This document shows, one piece after another, positions 47,459 through 55,865 of a stretch of DNA of 64,000 nucleotides (positions within the stretch are counted from its first letter, which is position 1; each line of letters opens with the position of its first letter). A program made the translations under genes and the position numbers. The stretch spans positions 620,001-684,000 of the forward strand of contig NZ_VFNI01000001.1 of NCBI RefSeq assembly GCF_006715495.1, read 5' to 3'. Origin of the DNA: Herbaspirillum sp. SJZ106 (GTDB lineage Bacteria; Pseudomonadota; Gammaproteobacteria; Burkholderiales; Burkholderiaceae_D). The notes below the pieces were generated by a model. It worked only from the letters and a program-made list of their open reading frames with translations, was not told the DNA's origin and made no database searches.

Positions 47459-47738
47459 CGGGTCACTTCATATTCTGTTAAGGCGGGCAGGGCGCGCGCC
47501 TGCTGCAGGGCAGGTGCAAAGTCGGGTACGATGACAGCTTGTGCCGGCGCCTGGCGTATCTTGCATCCAGGCCAGACCGGGCGGCAGCGCCGATAGTTCC
47601 TGCCGCCGGCACGGGCCGCATCGTTTTGTATCAGCACGCATTGTAATGCGGCTGCCTGATGAATTAGCGCCGTCCGCGCCGATTTCGCGGTGCGCCGGCC
47701 TATTTTGAGAATTTTCTTGGTTGCCAGAGGAGAAGCCG

Positions 47739-48521
47739 GTGAGTGTGGACGTCTATTCGGAAAAAGCCAGCTGCGAACGCCTGCTGTCGGTGCATCGCTG
47801 GACCGACAAGCTGCTGACTTTCCGCACCACGCGCCCGGCCGGCTACCGTTTTACCGCCGGCCAGTTCGCGCGGCTGGGGCTGGAGATCGATGGCGAGATC
47901 GTCTCGCGCGCCTATTCGATCACTTCGGCCGAGTCCGAGGATGAACTGGAGTATTACGCCATCGTCGTGCCCGGCGGTAAATTCACCACCCGCCTCGATG
48001 CCATGCAGCCCGGCGACCCGGTGTGGGTGGAAAAACTCAGCTACGGCTTCATGACCGCCGACCGCTTCACCGATGGCAGCCAGCTGTGGATGCTGGCTAC
48101 CGGCACCGGCCTCGGGCCTTATCTCTCCATCCTCCAGAAGCAGGACGTGTGGGAGAAATTCCAGGACCTGGTGGTGGTGCATTGCGTGCGCAACCGCGAG
48201 GAGCTGGCCTATGCCGACAAGTTCGCAGCCCTGCGCGCGCAGGCGCAGGCCGACGGTTTGCCGGCCAGGCTGCATTATCTGCAATCGGTGACGCGCGAAC
48301 CCAGCGACGGCGCGGTGCTGGCCGGGCGCATTACCGCGCTGCTGCGCGACGGCGGCCTGGAGCGGGCCACCGGCCTGGCGATCGACGCGGCGCATTCGCG
48401 CTTCATGGCGTGCGGCAATCCGGAAATGGTCACCGAGGTGCGCGAGATCCTGCGCGAGCGCGGCATGACGCCATTGCGGCGCACCGGCGGCGGGCAGTTC
48501 GTGACGGAAGATTATTGGTGA
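47739..48521 (+). CDS. fpr: Ferredoxin-NADP+ reductase
   Basis: FAD flavoprotein of 260 residues transferring electrons between NADPH and ferredoxin or flavodoxin. The FAD motif is RAYSITSA (about residues 51-58); the NADP motif is GTGLGPYLSIL (about 110-121), and VHCVRNREELAY, FMACGNPEMV and the C-terminal FVTEDYW are also visible. The start is GTG 47739: AGAGGAG at 47726-47732 is spaced correctly for it, while the longer frame from TTG 47721 would include the Shine-Dalgarno. Divergent from tamA across about 280 bases without another gene. Confidence 0.93.
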   Translation: MSVDVYSEKASCERLLSVHRWTDKLLTFRTTRPAGYRFTAGQFARLGLEIDGEIVSRAYSITSAESEDELEYYAIVVPGGKFTTRLDAMQPGDPVWVEKLSYGFMTADRFTDGSQLWMLATGTGLGPYLSILQKQDVWEKFQDLVVVHCVRNREELAYADKFAALRAQAQADGLPARLHYLQSVTREPSDGAVLAGRITALLRDGGLERATGLAIDAAHSRFMACGNPEMVTEVREILRERGMTPLRRTGGGQFVTEDYW

Positions 48522-48633
48522 TCCGGCGGCGCCGGGATATCGCACTGCTACCTATCGTGCGGCACATCTTGCGGGCAGAGGCTTGTGGCGGCTTGCCTGG
48601 CTGACTGGCTCGGGGCGTCGTCCTGGAGCGGGA

Positions 48634-49146
48634 TCAGCGGTAGTTCATCGAAATCAGGATGGCGCCATCGATCTTGCCGCCATTCGTGGCGCCGGGAGCG
48701 CCTGCAACACGGCGCAGGGCAGTGGCGATGTCGATGTGCCTTTCCTTCTTGCCGGTCAACGCGATCGGGATGGCTTTGCCGGGATCCAATGCCTGGCCGG
48801 CGCTGCTTAGCAGCATTTCCACTCCCGCTATGCCTGCGTCGAAACCGCTCCGGTTTTCCGAGGGCCGGCCTTCAAACGACAATTGCAACGACTGGCTGCT
48901 GTTGCAATTCATCTTCAGTTGTACCGAACCGCCTTCGACCCGGGTGGCGCCATGGCTGCCGTTTCGCGTCACGCGTTCGACAGCATCCTGGTTGAAGCCC
49001 GCCTGGGCGACGCTGACCGAGCAGCCCGCTTCGACAAGGGCGCCGTGGAACTGGAGCGTGCCATCGGCAGCATGGCTGGCGGCGGAAATGGAAAGGGCCA
49101 GGCAGAAAGCGAGCCCGACGATACGAGAAATGGATTGGTTGCGCAT
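48634..49146 (-). CDS. Type 1-like fimbrial minor subunit
   Basis: Exported pilin of 170 residues. The signal peptide is MRNQSISRIVGLAFCLALSISAASHA; the mature start DGTLQFHGALVEAGCSVSVAQ is the donor-strand region with the first Cys, and KMNCNSSQSL carries the second. The C terminus ILISMNYR has the aromatic residue before the end that chaperones recognise. Coded divergently from the pilus regulator and not in the main pilin-chaperone-usher unit, so it may be a tip or minor subunit. Confidence 0.85.
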   Translation of the reverse strand: MRNQSISRIVGLAFCLALSISAASHAADGTLQFHGALVEAGCSVSVAQAGFNQDAVERVTRNGSHGATRVEGGSVQLKMNCNSSQSLQLSFEGRPSENRSGFDAGIAGVEMLLSSAGQALDPGKAIPIALTGKKERHIDIATALRRVAGAPGATNGGKIDGAILISMNYR

Positions 49147-49530
49147 GGAATTACTCCCTGTGGATAGCCCTCCCTGGGCTCAAGGTGCATACACTCTGCG
49201 GTGCGATACCCCCACATGAGAAGACTGGCATCACCCCTGATGCTGTCTTGAATTCTCAAATAATTCCGAAATTATATGCGAATGTATTCGTTTTTATTGT
49301 TGCTTTTTGTCATCATCGTGAGGACATATCGATTTTTTTAAACGATTTTTTTGGCGACGTTTTTCATAGGGCGATTCCAGTAATTGCAGATGTCGCCAGA
49401 AAAAATGTCGGGAACCAAGCTTCATTTCGTCCGGTCGAGGACACGTGTTTGTTGCGCGATGGGTCAAGGGGTGACGCCGCCGCGGTCAGTAAGCATTCAA
49501 GCTCGATTAATCATTCGAAATGGGGGTAGT
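49147..49530. other. AT-rich regulatory gap in the pilus cluster
   Basis: 384 bases between the divergent minor pilin and regulator genes. It is distinctly AT-rich in the middle and holds two CGATTTTTTT direct repeats (49330-49339 and 49343-49352) 13 bases apart, on one face of the helix within about one turn. No gene is seen. A binding site for the NarL-type regulator is possible. Confidence 0.5.
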
Positions 49531-50193
49531 ATGAATTTGAACAAAGTCCTGCACGTAGCCATTGCCGACGACCACCCGGTCGTATTGGGGGCGCTCAAGA
49601 GCGAGCTGAGGCGCTTGCCCGAAGTGCGCATCGACCTTGAGGTGGAAACCGGCGAAGCGCTGCTCACCGCATTGAAGCGCTCTCCCTGCGAGATCGTCAT
49701 CACCGACTTCACCATGCCCAACGAAGAGAGGGAAGATGCCGACGGCTTTTCGCTGATCAAGCGCATCAAGGCAGACCATCCGTCGAGCAAGGTCATCGTC
49801 TACACCGCCATGGGCAACAGCGCCGTGGTCAAGCGCCTGTACCGCATGGGCGTGTTCTCCGTCATCAACAAGCGCGAGAAGCCGGAAGAGTTGATCAACG
49901 CGTGCCTGGCCACGCAAAGCAGCAAGCAGGTGTATTTCCCGGTTTCGCTGCGCGGCGAGCTGGAAGTGAGCTGGGCCCAGGGCGATGTCTTCTCGCAGAC
50001 CAAGGAGCTGACGCTGTCGGAGCTGGAGGTGGTGCGCTTGTTCGTCGAAGGCAATTCGCTGGGCGACATTTGCGACCGGCTCTCGCGTACGCCCAGCACA
50101 GTCAGCACGCACAAGAACAATGCCATGCGCAAACTGGGACTGTCGACCGATGCCGACCTGATCAAGTATGCCTATTCGACCGGCATGATCTGA
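49531..50193 (+). CDS. NarL/FixJ-family response regulator of the pilus cluster
   Basis: Regulator of 220 residues. The receiver has ADDHPVVLGALKSELR, phosphorylation site EIVITDFTMPN (Asp near 57) with an inserted acidic loop EEREDADG, and Lys in NKREKPEEL. The C-terminal LuxR-type helix-turn-helix is ELTLSELEVVRLFVEGNSLGDICDRLSRTPSTVSTHKNNAMRKLG. No sensor kinase gene is adjacent, so it is an orphan in this window. Its place next to pilin genes suggests it resembles FimZ/RcsB-type pilus regulators. Shine-Dalgarno GGGGG. Confidence 0.9.
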   Translation: MNLNKVLHVAIADDHPVVLGALKSELRRLPEVRIDLEVETGEALLTALKRSPCEIVITDFTMPNEEREDADGFSLIKRIKADHPSSKVIVYTAMGNSAVVKRLYRMGVFSVINKREKPEELINACLATQSSKQVYFPVSLRGELEVSWAQGDVFSQTKELTLSELEVVRLFVEGNSLGDICDRLSRTPSTVSTHKNNAMRKLGLSTDADLIKYAYSTGMI

Positions 50194-50213
50194 CGCGTGG
50201 CGATAGCGGCATC

Positions 50214-50249
50214 AAAAAAAAACAGCGGATTGCTCCGCTGTTTTTTTTT
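50214..50249 (+). terminator. Strong terminator after the pilus regulator
   Basis: A-run, then CAGCGGA, TTGC loop, TCCGCTG, then nine T. It separates the regulator from the pilin operon. The 335-base gap to 50528 has an AAGAATTTTCTT palindrome at about 50285-50296 and no gene. Confidence 0.95.
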
Positions 50250-50528
50250 GCGCCGACACCACAATTTCGCTTGAATTTCCATTTAAGAATTTTCTTATAT
50301 CAACGAAAACCTCGCATCAATACCATGCATCCTGTTTGTGGGAGCTTGTTCGCAAGGGCTTGAATGCGCTTTTGCGTACGGGTGCTGGAATCCGCGAATG
50401 AGTGCTCTCCGCTTGCTTGGCGTGTTCGTGCATGGAAATGCGGGGAGTTGCAACGGGCATGCCGACGTGGTTGCGCCACTCTTTTCATGTGGCCAGTCGG
50501 AACAACTATTGATCTATCCGGAGTAACA

Positions 50529-51062
50529 ATGAAAAAGACGATTATCGCTTCCCTCTTCGCCATCGCCATTTCGCCGACGCTGGCCCAGGCCGCCGATGGC
50601 ACGCTGTCCTTTACCGGCAATGTCACATCTACCACCTGCACACTGACCAGCGGCACGAATGGCACCCAGACCGTAGCGATGCCGGCCGTGAATGTAGCCA
50701 GCCTGGGACGGGCCAACGAGGTCGCCGGCCTGACGACCTTCAATGTGACGCTGGGCAACTGCGGCAGCACGGCCAGATTGGTGCGCCTGGATTTCGGTGA
50801 CGCGGGCAGCACCGTCGACCCGACGACCGGCCGTCTGATCAATACCGCGCGCACCAACAGTAACGTCCAGATCGCCCTGCTCGACGGCCACACTGCCACT
50901 ACGCCGATGCGCCTGGGGACGCCTGCAGCGCAGACCTCCGCTGTAACGACTGCTTCTGGTGGCGCCTCCATTCCGCTGGCGGCGCAGTACGTAGCCACCG
51001 GCGGTGCCGCGACCGCCGGAGCCGTTGCTTCCTCGATCCAGTTTACGATCGCTTATCCGTAA
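50529..51062 (+). CDS. Major type 1-like fimbrial subunit
   Basis: Pilin of 177 residues. The signal peptide is MKKTIIASLFAIAISPTLAQA; the mature start ADGTLSFTGNVTSTTCTL holds the donor strand and first Cys, with the second Cys in VTLGNCGSTARL. The end SIQFTIAYP has the penultimate Tyr region recognised by the chaperone. It is Ala/Thr-rich, as expected of a shaft subunit. Shine-Dalgarno GGAG. Followed by a hairpin before the chaperone gene, suggesting it is made in excess. Confidence 0.92.
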   Translation: MKKTIIASLFAIAISPTLAQAADGTLSFTGNVTSTTCTLTSGTNGTQTVAMPAVNVASLGRANEVAGLTTFNVTLGNCGSTARLVRLDFGDAGSTVDPTTGRLINTARTNSNVQIALLDGHTATTPMRLGTPAAQTSAVTTASGGASIPLAAQYVATGGAATAGAVASSIQFTIAYP

Positions 51063-51125
51063 GTCTTTTCCCGGTGCCGGCCCTTGACGGGCGCGCCGCT
51101 CTCCACCAGGTATCGCTTGCATGTG

Positions 51126-51157
51126 CCGCCCCGCCAGGGGCGGTTGGTGGAGGTTTT
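51126..51157 (+). terminator. Partial terminator between pilin and chaperone genes
   Basis: CCGCCCC, GCCA loop, GGGGCGG (51126-51143), then a T-rich stretch after ten bases. The gap between stem and U-run makes it imperfect. Such intercistronic hairpins in pilus operons keep shaft pilin above chaperone and usher levels. Confidence 0.55.
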
Positions 51158-51178
51158 TTCTTTTTATCGGGAGGGGGA

Positions 51179-51928
51179 ATGAAAAAAATAGTCAATAAGT
51201 TCGCTTGCCTGTTGCTGCTGGGCGCCGCTGCCGGCGCCCAAGCCTCGGTGGTCATCAGCGGAACCCGCATCGTGTTTCCGTCCAACGAGCGGGAAGTGAC
51301 GGTGCGCCTGAGCAACGATGGAAAAGAGCCGGGGCTGGTCCAGGTATGGGTAGACGATGGCGATCCCAATGCATCGCCCGACAAGATCCGTACGCCGTTC
51401 GTCCTTACGCCGCCGATGTTTCGCATCGATCCGTCCAAGGGGCAGACCGTGCGCATGCTCTATAACGGCGCCCCCTTGCCGCAAGACCGTGAGACGCTGT
51501 TCTGGTTCAACCTGCTGGAAGTCGCTCCCAAGCCCAGCGCCGATGCCGACGTGAACTACATGCAGATGGCTTTCCGTACCCGCATCAAGGTGTTCTTCCG
51601 TCCCAAGGCGTTGAACTCGGCGCAACGGATCGAAGACGCATTTTCCGAATTGCGCTGGAGCCTCAAGCGCGACGCCGGCGGCGGATATGCGGTGAGCCTG
51701 GACAATCCTACGCCCTATCACATCAACCTGATCGGCCTGGTACTGGCGGGCGATGGCGACAAGTCCCTGTTTGAAAGCGAGGAGGGCGGCATGGCCGAGC
51801 CGGGCAAGAGCGCCGATTTCAAGATCAAGTCCATGCAGGCAGCGCCTGCCGGCAAGCTCACGGTGCGCTACACCTACCTGAACGATTACGGCGGCCCAGT
51901 GGAAAAGAGTGCCGAATTGCAGCGCTGA
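51179..51928 (+). CDS. Periplasmic pilus chaperone (PapD/FimC family)
   Basis: Chaperone of 249 residues with two Ig-like domains. The signal peptide is MKKIVNKFACLLLLGAAAGAQA. The conserved Arg (GTRIVFPSNEREVTVRLSN) and Lys (RIKVFFRPKAL), which anchor the pilin C terminus, are present, as is the G1-F1 region MLYNGAPLPQDRETLFWFNLLEVAPKP. ATG 51179 lies behind GAGGGGG. It caps pilin subunits in the periplasm and delivers them to the usher coded next. Confidence 0.95.
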   Translation: MKKIVNKFACLLLLGAAAGAQASVVISGTRIVFPSNEREVTVRLSNDGKEPGLVQVWVDDGDPNASPDKIRTPFVLTPPMFRIDPSKGQTVRMLYNGAPLPQDRETLFWFNLLEVAPKPSADADVNYMQMAFRTRIKVFFRPKALNSAQRIEDAFSELRWSLKRDAGGGYAVSLDNPTPYHINLIGLVLAGDGDKSLFESEEGGMAEPGKSADFKIKSMQAAPAGKLTVRYTYLNDYGGPVEKSAELQR

Positions 51929-52016
51929 CCCATGTCGGTCCGGCGGCAGCAGGCGCACCTGTGCATCCGGATTGCCGACCCATCACTTGAACCACTACTT
52001 GCACAGAACCATAGCA

Positions 52017-54671
52017 ATGAAGGAGCGACTTGTTAGCTGCCGGATGAAGACATTGAGCATCGCCATGATGGGAGTGGCCGCCATGTTGCCTGCCGTTTCC
52101 GCGCAGGCGGAGAAAAAGACGCGGCTGGCCCAGGTGGAATTCGGCTCGGATTTCTTTCGTGGCAGCGGCGATGCGCCTATCGACGTCAGCCGGTTCAGCA
52201 AGGCCAATCCGTTGCCGGCCGGCTCCTACCGTGTCGACCTGTACGTCAACGATGGCTGGATAGGCCGCCAGGATGTGCTCTTTACCGCCGCGGACGACGA
52301 CGGCTCGGCCAAACCATGTTTCACGCGCAGCCTGTTGGAGGCGATGGGGATCGATCTCGACAAGCTCTCCGAGCAGGCGCGCGCGGCAGTGCTGGCGGCC
52401 GGCAAGCAAAGCTGCCTGCGTCTGGAGGAGGTGGTGCAGGATGCGGTCGCGGAATTCGATAGCGGCGACCTGCGCATCAACACCTCCATTCCGCAGATTG
52501 CATTGCGCCGTTTTGCGCGCGGCTATGTCAGCCCGGAGTTATGGGACAAGGGCGTCAATGCCGCCATGCTGAGTTATCACTACAACGCCTTTAGCACCGC
52601 CGGCGATGGCCGGAGCAGCACTTCCCACTTCCTCAACCTCAACAGCGGCCTCAACCTGGGGGAATGGCGTTTCCGCAATAATTCCACCATCACGCGCCAG
52701 ACCCATGGCCGGACCCGGGTCCAGACCATCGCCAGCTACGCCCAGCGCAGCATCGTTCCCCTCAATGGCTTGCTGACGGCGGGCGACTCCGCGACATCGG
52801 GGCGGCTGTTCGACAGTTTTTCGTATCGCGGCGTGCAACTGGCTTCCGATCCGCGCATGCTGCCCGATTCGCAGAACGGCTATGCCCCGGTGGTGCGGGG
52901 CATCGCCCGCAGCAATGCCAAGGTGCAGATCCGCCAGAACGGCAACATCATCTATGAGACCACTGTGGCCCCGGGGCGCTTCGAAATCGATGACCTCTAT
53001 CCCACCGGTTTTGGCGGCAACCTGCGCGTGATCGTGACCGAGGCCGACGGCAGCTCCTCCAGCTTCGATGTCCCTTACGCTTCCGTGGCGCAACTGCTGC
53101 GCCCGGGCTCCTATCGCTACAGTTTCACGGCGGGTCGTACCCGCAGCCAGGGGTTTGGTATCGCCGCCGCCAATTTCATGCAAGGCACGTATGAGCACGG
53201 CGTGGACAATTGGCTGACCCTGGCCGGTGGCCTGACCGTGGCCCAGAACTACATGGCCGTCGTCGGCGGCGGCGCCGTGAGTACGCCGCTGGGCGCAGTG
53301 GCGCTGAACCTGAGCCGTTCGCATGCGCGCGTCAGCGAGGGCGAGACGCGTACGGGCGAAAGCCTGAAGCTGGATTACAACAAGAACCTGGAACAGACCG
53401 GCACCAACATCGCGCTGGCCGCCTTGCGCTACTCCAGCAGCGGCTACCTGCGCCTGCAGGAGCTGCAGGCAATCAGGACGCTGGCCGAACGCGGCGGCGA
53501 TCCCAGCCAGGTGGAGCGTACGCGTACCCAATTGCAGCTTTCCGTGTCGCAATCCCTGGGCGAACAGCGAGGATCATTCTATGCGAGCGGTTCTTCGCAG
53601 AATTACTGGGGGCGCCGCGGCATGGGTACGACCTTCAGCCTGGGCTACGGCAACCGCTGGGGCATCGTTTCCTACAGCGTTTCGGCGCAGCGCCAGCGCG
53701 ACCTGTCCAACGGCAGCACCGGGACGCAATATCTGTTGACCATGTCGATGCCATTGGGCAGGGAAATCAATTCGCCCTCGATGAGCATGAACGCGACGCG
53801 CGACCAGCGCAATGGCAGCACGCTCCAGAGCTCCCTGTACGGCAGCGCCGGCGAGAGCCGCAACTTCACTTACGGGTTATCGGCGGGCAGGAGCCCGGGC
53901 AATTCCTCCGTGTCGGCCAACGGCCAGTATCGCGCGCCGTTCGCTGACGTCGGCGGCAGTTACAGCCACGCCGGCGGCGGCAGCCGTCAACTGTCGGCAA
54001 CGCTATCGGGAGGCATCGTGGCCCATTCGGATGGCATCCTGCTGTCCCAGAACCTGGGCGACACCATCGCCATCGTGCAGGCCGATGGCGCCGGCGGCGC
54101 CACCGTCAATTCCGCCGGCGTGCGCCTCAATGGCGCGGGGCAGGCCGTGGTGCCGTACATGACGCCTTTCCGCAATAACGAAGTGGTGCTCGACCCCAAG
54201 GGAACCTCGACCGATGTGGAGATGACGACCACCAGCTTGCGCGTGGCGCCGATGGCCGGCGCCGTGGTGCTGATGAAATATGAAACGGTGCATGGCCGTT
54301 CCGTGCTGATCCATGCCTACCGCAGCAATGGCGAAGCCCTGCCGTTCGGCGCCGACGTGCTCGACGAGCAGGGGAATGTATTGGGCGTGGTGGGGCAGGG
54401 CGGCATGGTGTTCGTCCGCACCCAAAACGACAATGGCCGCCTGACCGTACGCTGGAGCAGCGAGCGCAATGCGCAATGCCAGATCCAGTACGCGCTGAGC
54501 CCGCGCGATGCGAAGCAGCAGGAAACCAGCTTCGACCAGCTGCGCGCGACTTGTGAAACGCCGGCTGACGTCGCCCGCCGGAAAGCCTCCCCGGAATCGC
54601 CGGAACAAGCCGACGGCAATGGGGATAAACAGAAGGTGGCGGGAACGTTGCGCGACCCTCGGCTGCAATGA
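52017..54671 (+). CDS. Outer-membrane pilus usher (FimD/PapC family)
   Basis: Usher of 884 residues. The signal region is MKERLVSCRMKTLSIAMMGVAAMLPAVSAQA, followed by the N-terminal domain (VEFGSDFFRGSGDAPIDVSRFSKANPLPAGSYRVDLYVN), a 24-stranded barrel with the plug region VVRGIARSNAKVQIRQNGNIIYETTVAPGRFEIDDLYPTGFGGNL, and the C-terminal domain (GEALPFGADVLDEQGNVLGVVGQGGMVFVR). Start ATG 52017 or 52044 is possible; neither has a clear Shine-Dalgarno. The tail of about 40 charged residues after the last domain is unusual. No adhesin gene follows. Confidence 0.92.
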   Translation: MKERLVSCRMKTLSIAMMGVAAMLPAVSAQAEKKTRLAQVEFGSDFFRGSGDAPIDVSRFSKANPLPAGSYRVDLYVNDGWIGRQDVLFTAADDDGSAKPCFTRSLLEAMGIDLDKLSEQARAAVLAAGKQSCLRLEEVVQDAVAEFDSGDLRINTSIPQIALRRFARGYVSPELWDKGVNAAMLSYHYNAFSTAGDGRSSTSHFLNLNSGLNLGEWRFRNNSTITRQTHGRTRVQTIASYAQRSIVPLNGLLTAGDSATSGRLFDSFSYRGVQLASDPRMLPDSQNGYAPVVRGIARSNAKVQIRQNGNIIYETTVAPGRFEIDDLYPTGFGGNLRVIVTEADGSSSSFDVPYASVAQLLRPGSYRYSFTAGRTRSQGFGIAAANFMQGTYEHGVDNWLTLAGGLTVAQNYMAVVGGGAVSTPLGAVALNLSRSHARVSEGETRTGESLKLDYNKNLEQTGTNIALAALRYSSSGYLRLQELQAIRTLAERGGDPSQVERTRTQLQLSVSQSLGEQRGSFYASGSSQNYWGRRGMGTTFSLGYGNRWGIVSYSVSAQRQRDLSNGSTGTQYLLTMSMPLGREINSPSMSMNATRDQRNGSTLQSSLYGSAGESRNFTYGLSAGRSPGNSSVSANGQYRAPFADVGGSYSHAGGGSRQLSATLSGGIVAHSDGILLSQNLGDTIAIVQADGAGGATVNSAGVRLNGAGQAVVPYMTPFRNNEVVLDPKGTSTDVEMTTTSLRVAPMAGAVVLMKYETVHGRSVLIHAYRSNGEALPFGADVLDEQGNVLGVVGQGGMVFVRTQNDNGRLTVRWSSERNAQCQIQYALSPRDAKQQETSFDQLRATCETPADVARRKASPESPEQADGNGDKQKVAGTLRDPRLQ

Positions 54672-54754
54672 AGCGCATGCCGCCGCCATTTCTGATGGGA
54701 CGAAACCGGAAAGCGAGGCCAGTGGCAGCGGGCCTCGCATAAAAATAAGAAACC

Positions 54755-54766
54755 GGGGGGGGGGGG
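54755..54766 (+). repeat. Homopolymeric G(12) tract
   Basis: Twelve consecutive G lie between the usher stop and the terminator at 54783. The tract is in no recognised reading frame. Tracts of this length are typical of slipped-strand phase variation, but here they could only affect the mRNA tail; a sequencing length artefact is also possible. Confidence 0.85.
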
Positions 54767-54782
54767 AGGAAAACTGCAGGCG

Positions 54783-54811
54783 AAAAAAAAGAGCCGGATG
54801 GCTCATTTTTT
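54783..54811 (+). terminator. Intrinsic terminator of the pilus operon
   Basis: A-run, GAGCC, GGAT loop, GGCTC, A and six T. It marks the end of the chromosomal pilus unit, 36 bases before the left end of the mobile element. Confidence 0.85.
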
Positions 54812-54846
54812 GCCCGGTCGATTCGATTCGTGCGCGGGAGTAAATC

Positions 54847-54863
54847 TGGGGTGGCTGATGGGA
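54847..54863 (+). repeat. Left attachment repeat (attL)
   Basis: TGGGGTGGCTGATGGGA matches the 3' end of the tRNA-His gene at 62463-62479 in 16 of 17 positions, in the same orientation. It is flanked on both sides by GGGAGTAAATC (54836-54846 and 54860-54870), a hint of a scar from an earlier event. Confidence 0.85.
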
Positions 54864-54939
54864 GTAAATCCAGGTTGCATCTAAGTTGTTGTTAATAAAA
54901 GAATTTTGTCCTGATTTTTAGCCGAAAACAACGAAAAAA

Positions 54940-54971
54940 GTGCTACACGTGCTACAGCATGAAGTGCTACA
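54940..54971 (+). promoter_or_regulatory. Left cluster of GTGCTACA sites (integrase arm sites)
   Basis: Three copies of GTGCTACA at 54940, 54949 and 54964, all in one orientation, about 80 bases inside the left end. Three similar copies lie inside the right end. This double cluster fits arm-type binding sites of a tyrosine recombinase. Confidence 0.65.
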
Positions 54972-55061
54972 GATAGTCTACCGTACTCCTGCAAACTGGG
55001 ACATGGCATGATTGTGGTCATGCACCGTGATGGTCATTTTCGTAAAAAGGGGGAAGCTTGA

Positions 55062-55547
55062 ATGAATTTAGCAAACAGAATAATCATTGCATCGGGACTT
55101 ATGGTTTTGTCTTCGGTGGTAATCGCTAGCGAGCCACTGCTGCAATGTCAACAAACATATCAGTATTGCAATCGTATTGATAATCCCTCTCACCTTGAAT
55201 GTGATCGAGAAATCAAGGATGAAGCAATCTTGAAAATTGACGGTGATACCGTCAAGAGGAAAACAAATGACGGATGGGAGTCTTTTGCTGAAGGATGCAA
55301 ATTAGGTGAGCTTCAACTTGAATGTTCGAATGAACTCAATAGTGGAAGTAACCAAATGCAGAATGGGAAAATTGATTGGATGAATGCCAAAATCAATTTC
55401 AAACTAGACAGAGTTTCTGGAAAAGGAAATTTCAAAAGCTACACCAGATATGAAAGTAATATAAAGAATGGTGTGCTTGTTGTGAAAAATTACGAAGTAA
55501 CTATGAACCTTCTTTGCAAACCTTATAGTGGTCAAAAAATATTCTGA
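55062..55547 (+). CDS. Small exported protein of the mobile element
   Basis: Protein of 161 residues; not recognised. An N-terminal signal peptide (MNLANRIIIASGLMVLSSVVIA) is followed by a soluble domain with Cys residues near 29, 36, 48, 79, 88 and 152. A charged, Asn/Lys-rich composition and AT-rich codons differ from the host genes. Shine-Dalgarno AAGGGGG. Next to a second small gene 22 bases downstream. The function cannot be inferred; a secreted effector or surface-exclusion role is only a guess. Confidence 0.7.
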   Translation: MNLANRIIIASGLMVLSSVVIASEPLLQCQQTYQYCNRIDNPSHLECDREIKDEAILKIDGDTVKRKTNDGWESFAEGCKLGELQLECSNELNSGSNQMQNGKIDWMNAKINFKLDRVSGKGNFKSYTRYESNIKNGVLVVKNYEVTMNLLCKPYSGQKIF

Positions 55548-55569
55548 AGGAAAAATCAGGGGGTAATTT

Positions 55570-55770
55570 ATGCGATTCCATGCTCAAGTTCACGATGAAA
55601 ATAACAAGGCTGTTTTTGAATGCCATGTTATTGCTGACAATAGTGGTTTAGCTCGTGAAAAAATAAAGAAATACTTGCGCGAACATAATCGGGAGCAGGA
55701 AGCAAAAATGCTTATTTCACTTGTTGAGTATCGTGAAGATATAGAGACGAAGTTACTGGTGATTGAATAG
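55570..55770 (+). CDS. Small hypothetical protein
   Basis: Protein of 66 residues without signal or membrane segment. It has an N-terminal beta-like RFHAQVHDENNKAVFECHVIADN, then a charged helix LAREKIKKYLREHNREQEAKML. The Shine-Dalgarno GGGGG is good and AT-rich codons match the element. It probably shares a transcript with the preceding gene and is followed by a strong terminator. No family recognised. Confidence 0.6.
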   Translation: MRFHAQVHDENNKAVFECHVIADNSGLAREKIKKYLREHNREQEAKMLISLVEYREDIETKLLVIE

Positions 55771-55781
55771 ACTCAAAGAAA

Positions 55782-55815
55782 AAAATAAGCCCCATCACTG
55801 GGGCTTGATTTTTTT
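55782..55815 (+). terminator. Intrinsic terminator in the mobile element
   Basis: AAGCCCC, ATCACT loop, GGGGCTT, then GATTTTTTT, 17 bases after the small gene. It isolates the two small genes from the next one. Confidence 0.93.
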
Positions 55816-55865
55816 GGATTTTCTGCTTAATTAAAAGTTACGACACAAATAATAAGGAGAATCCA

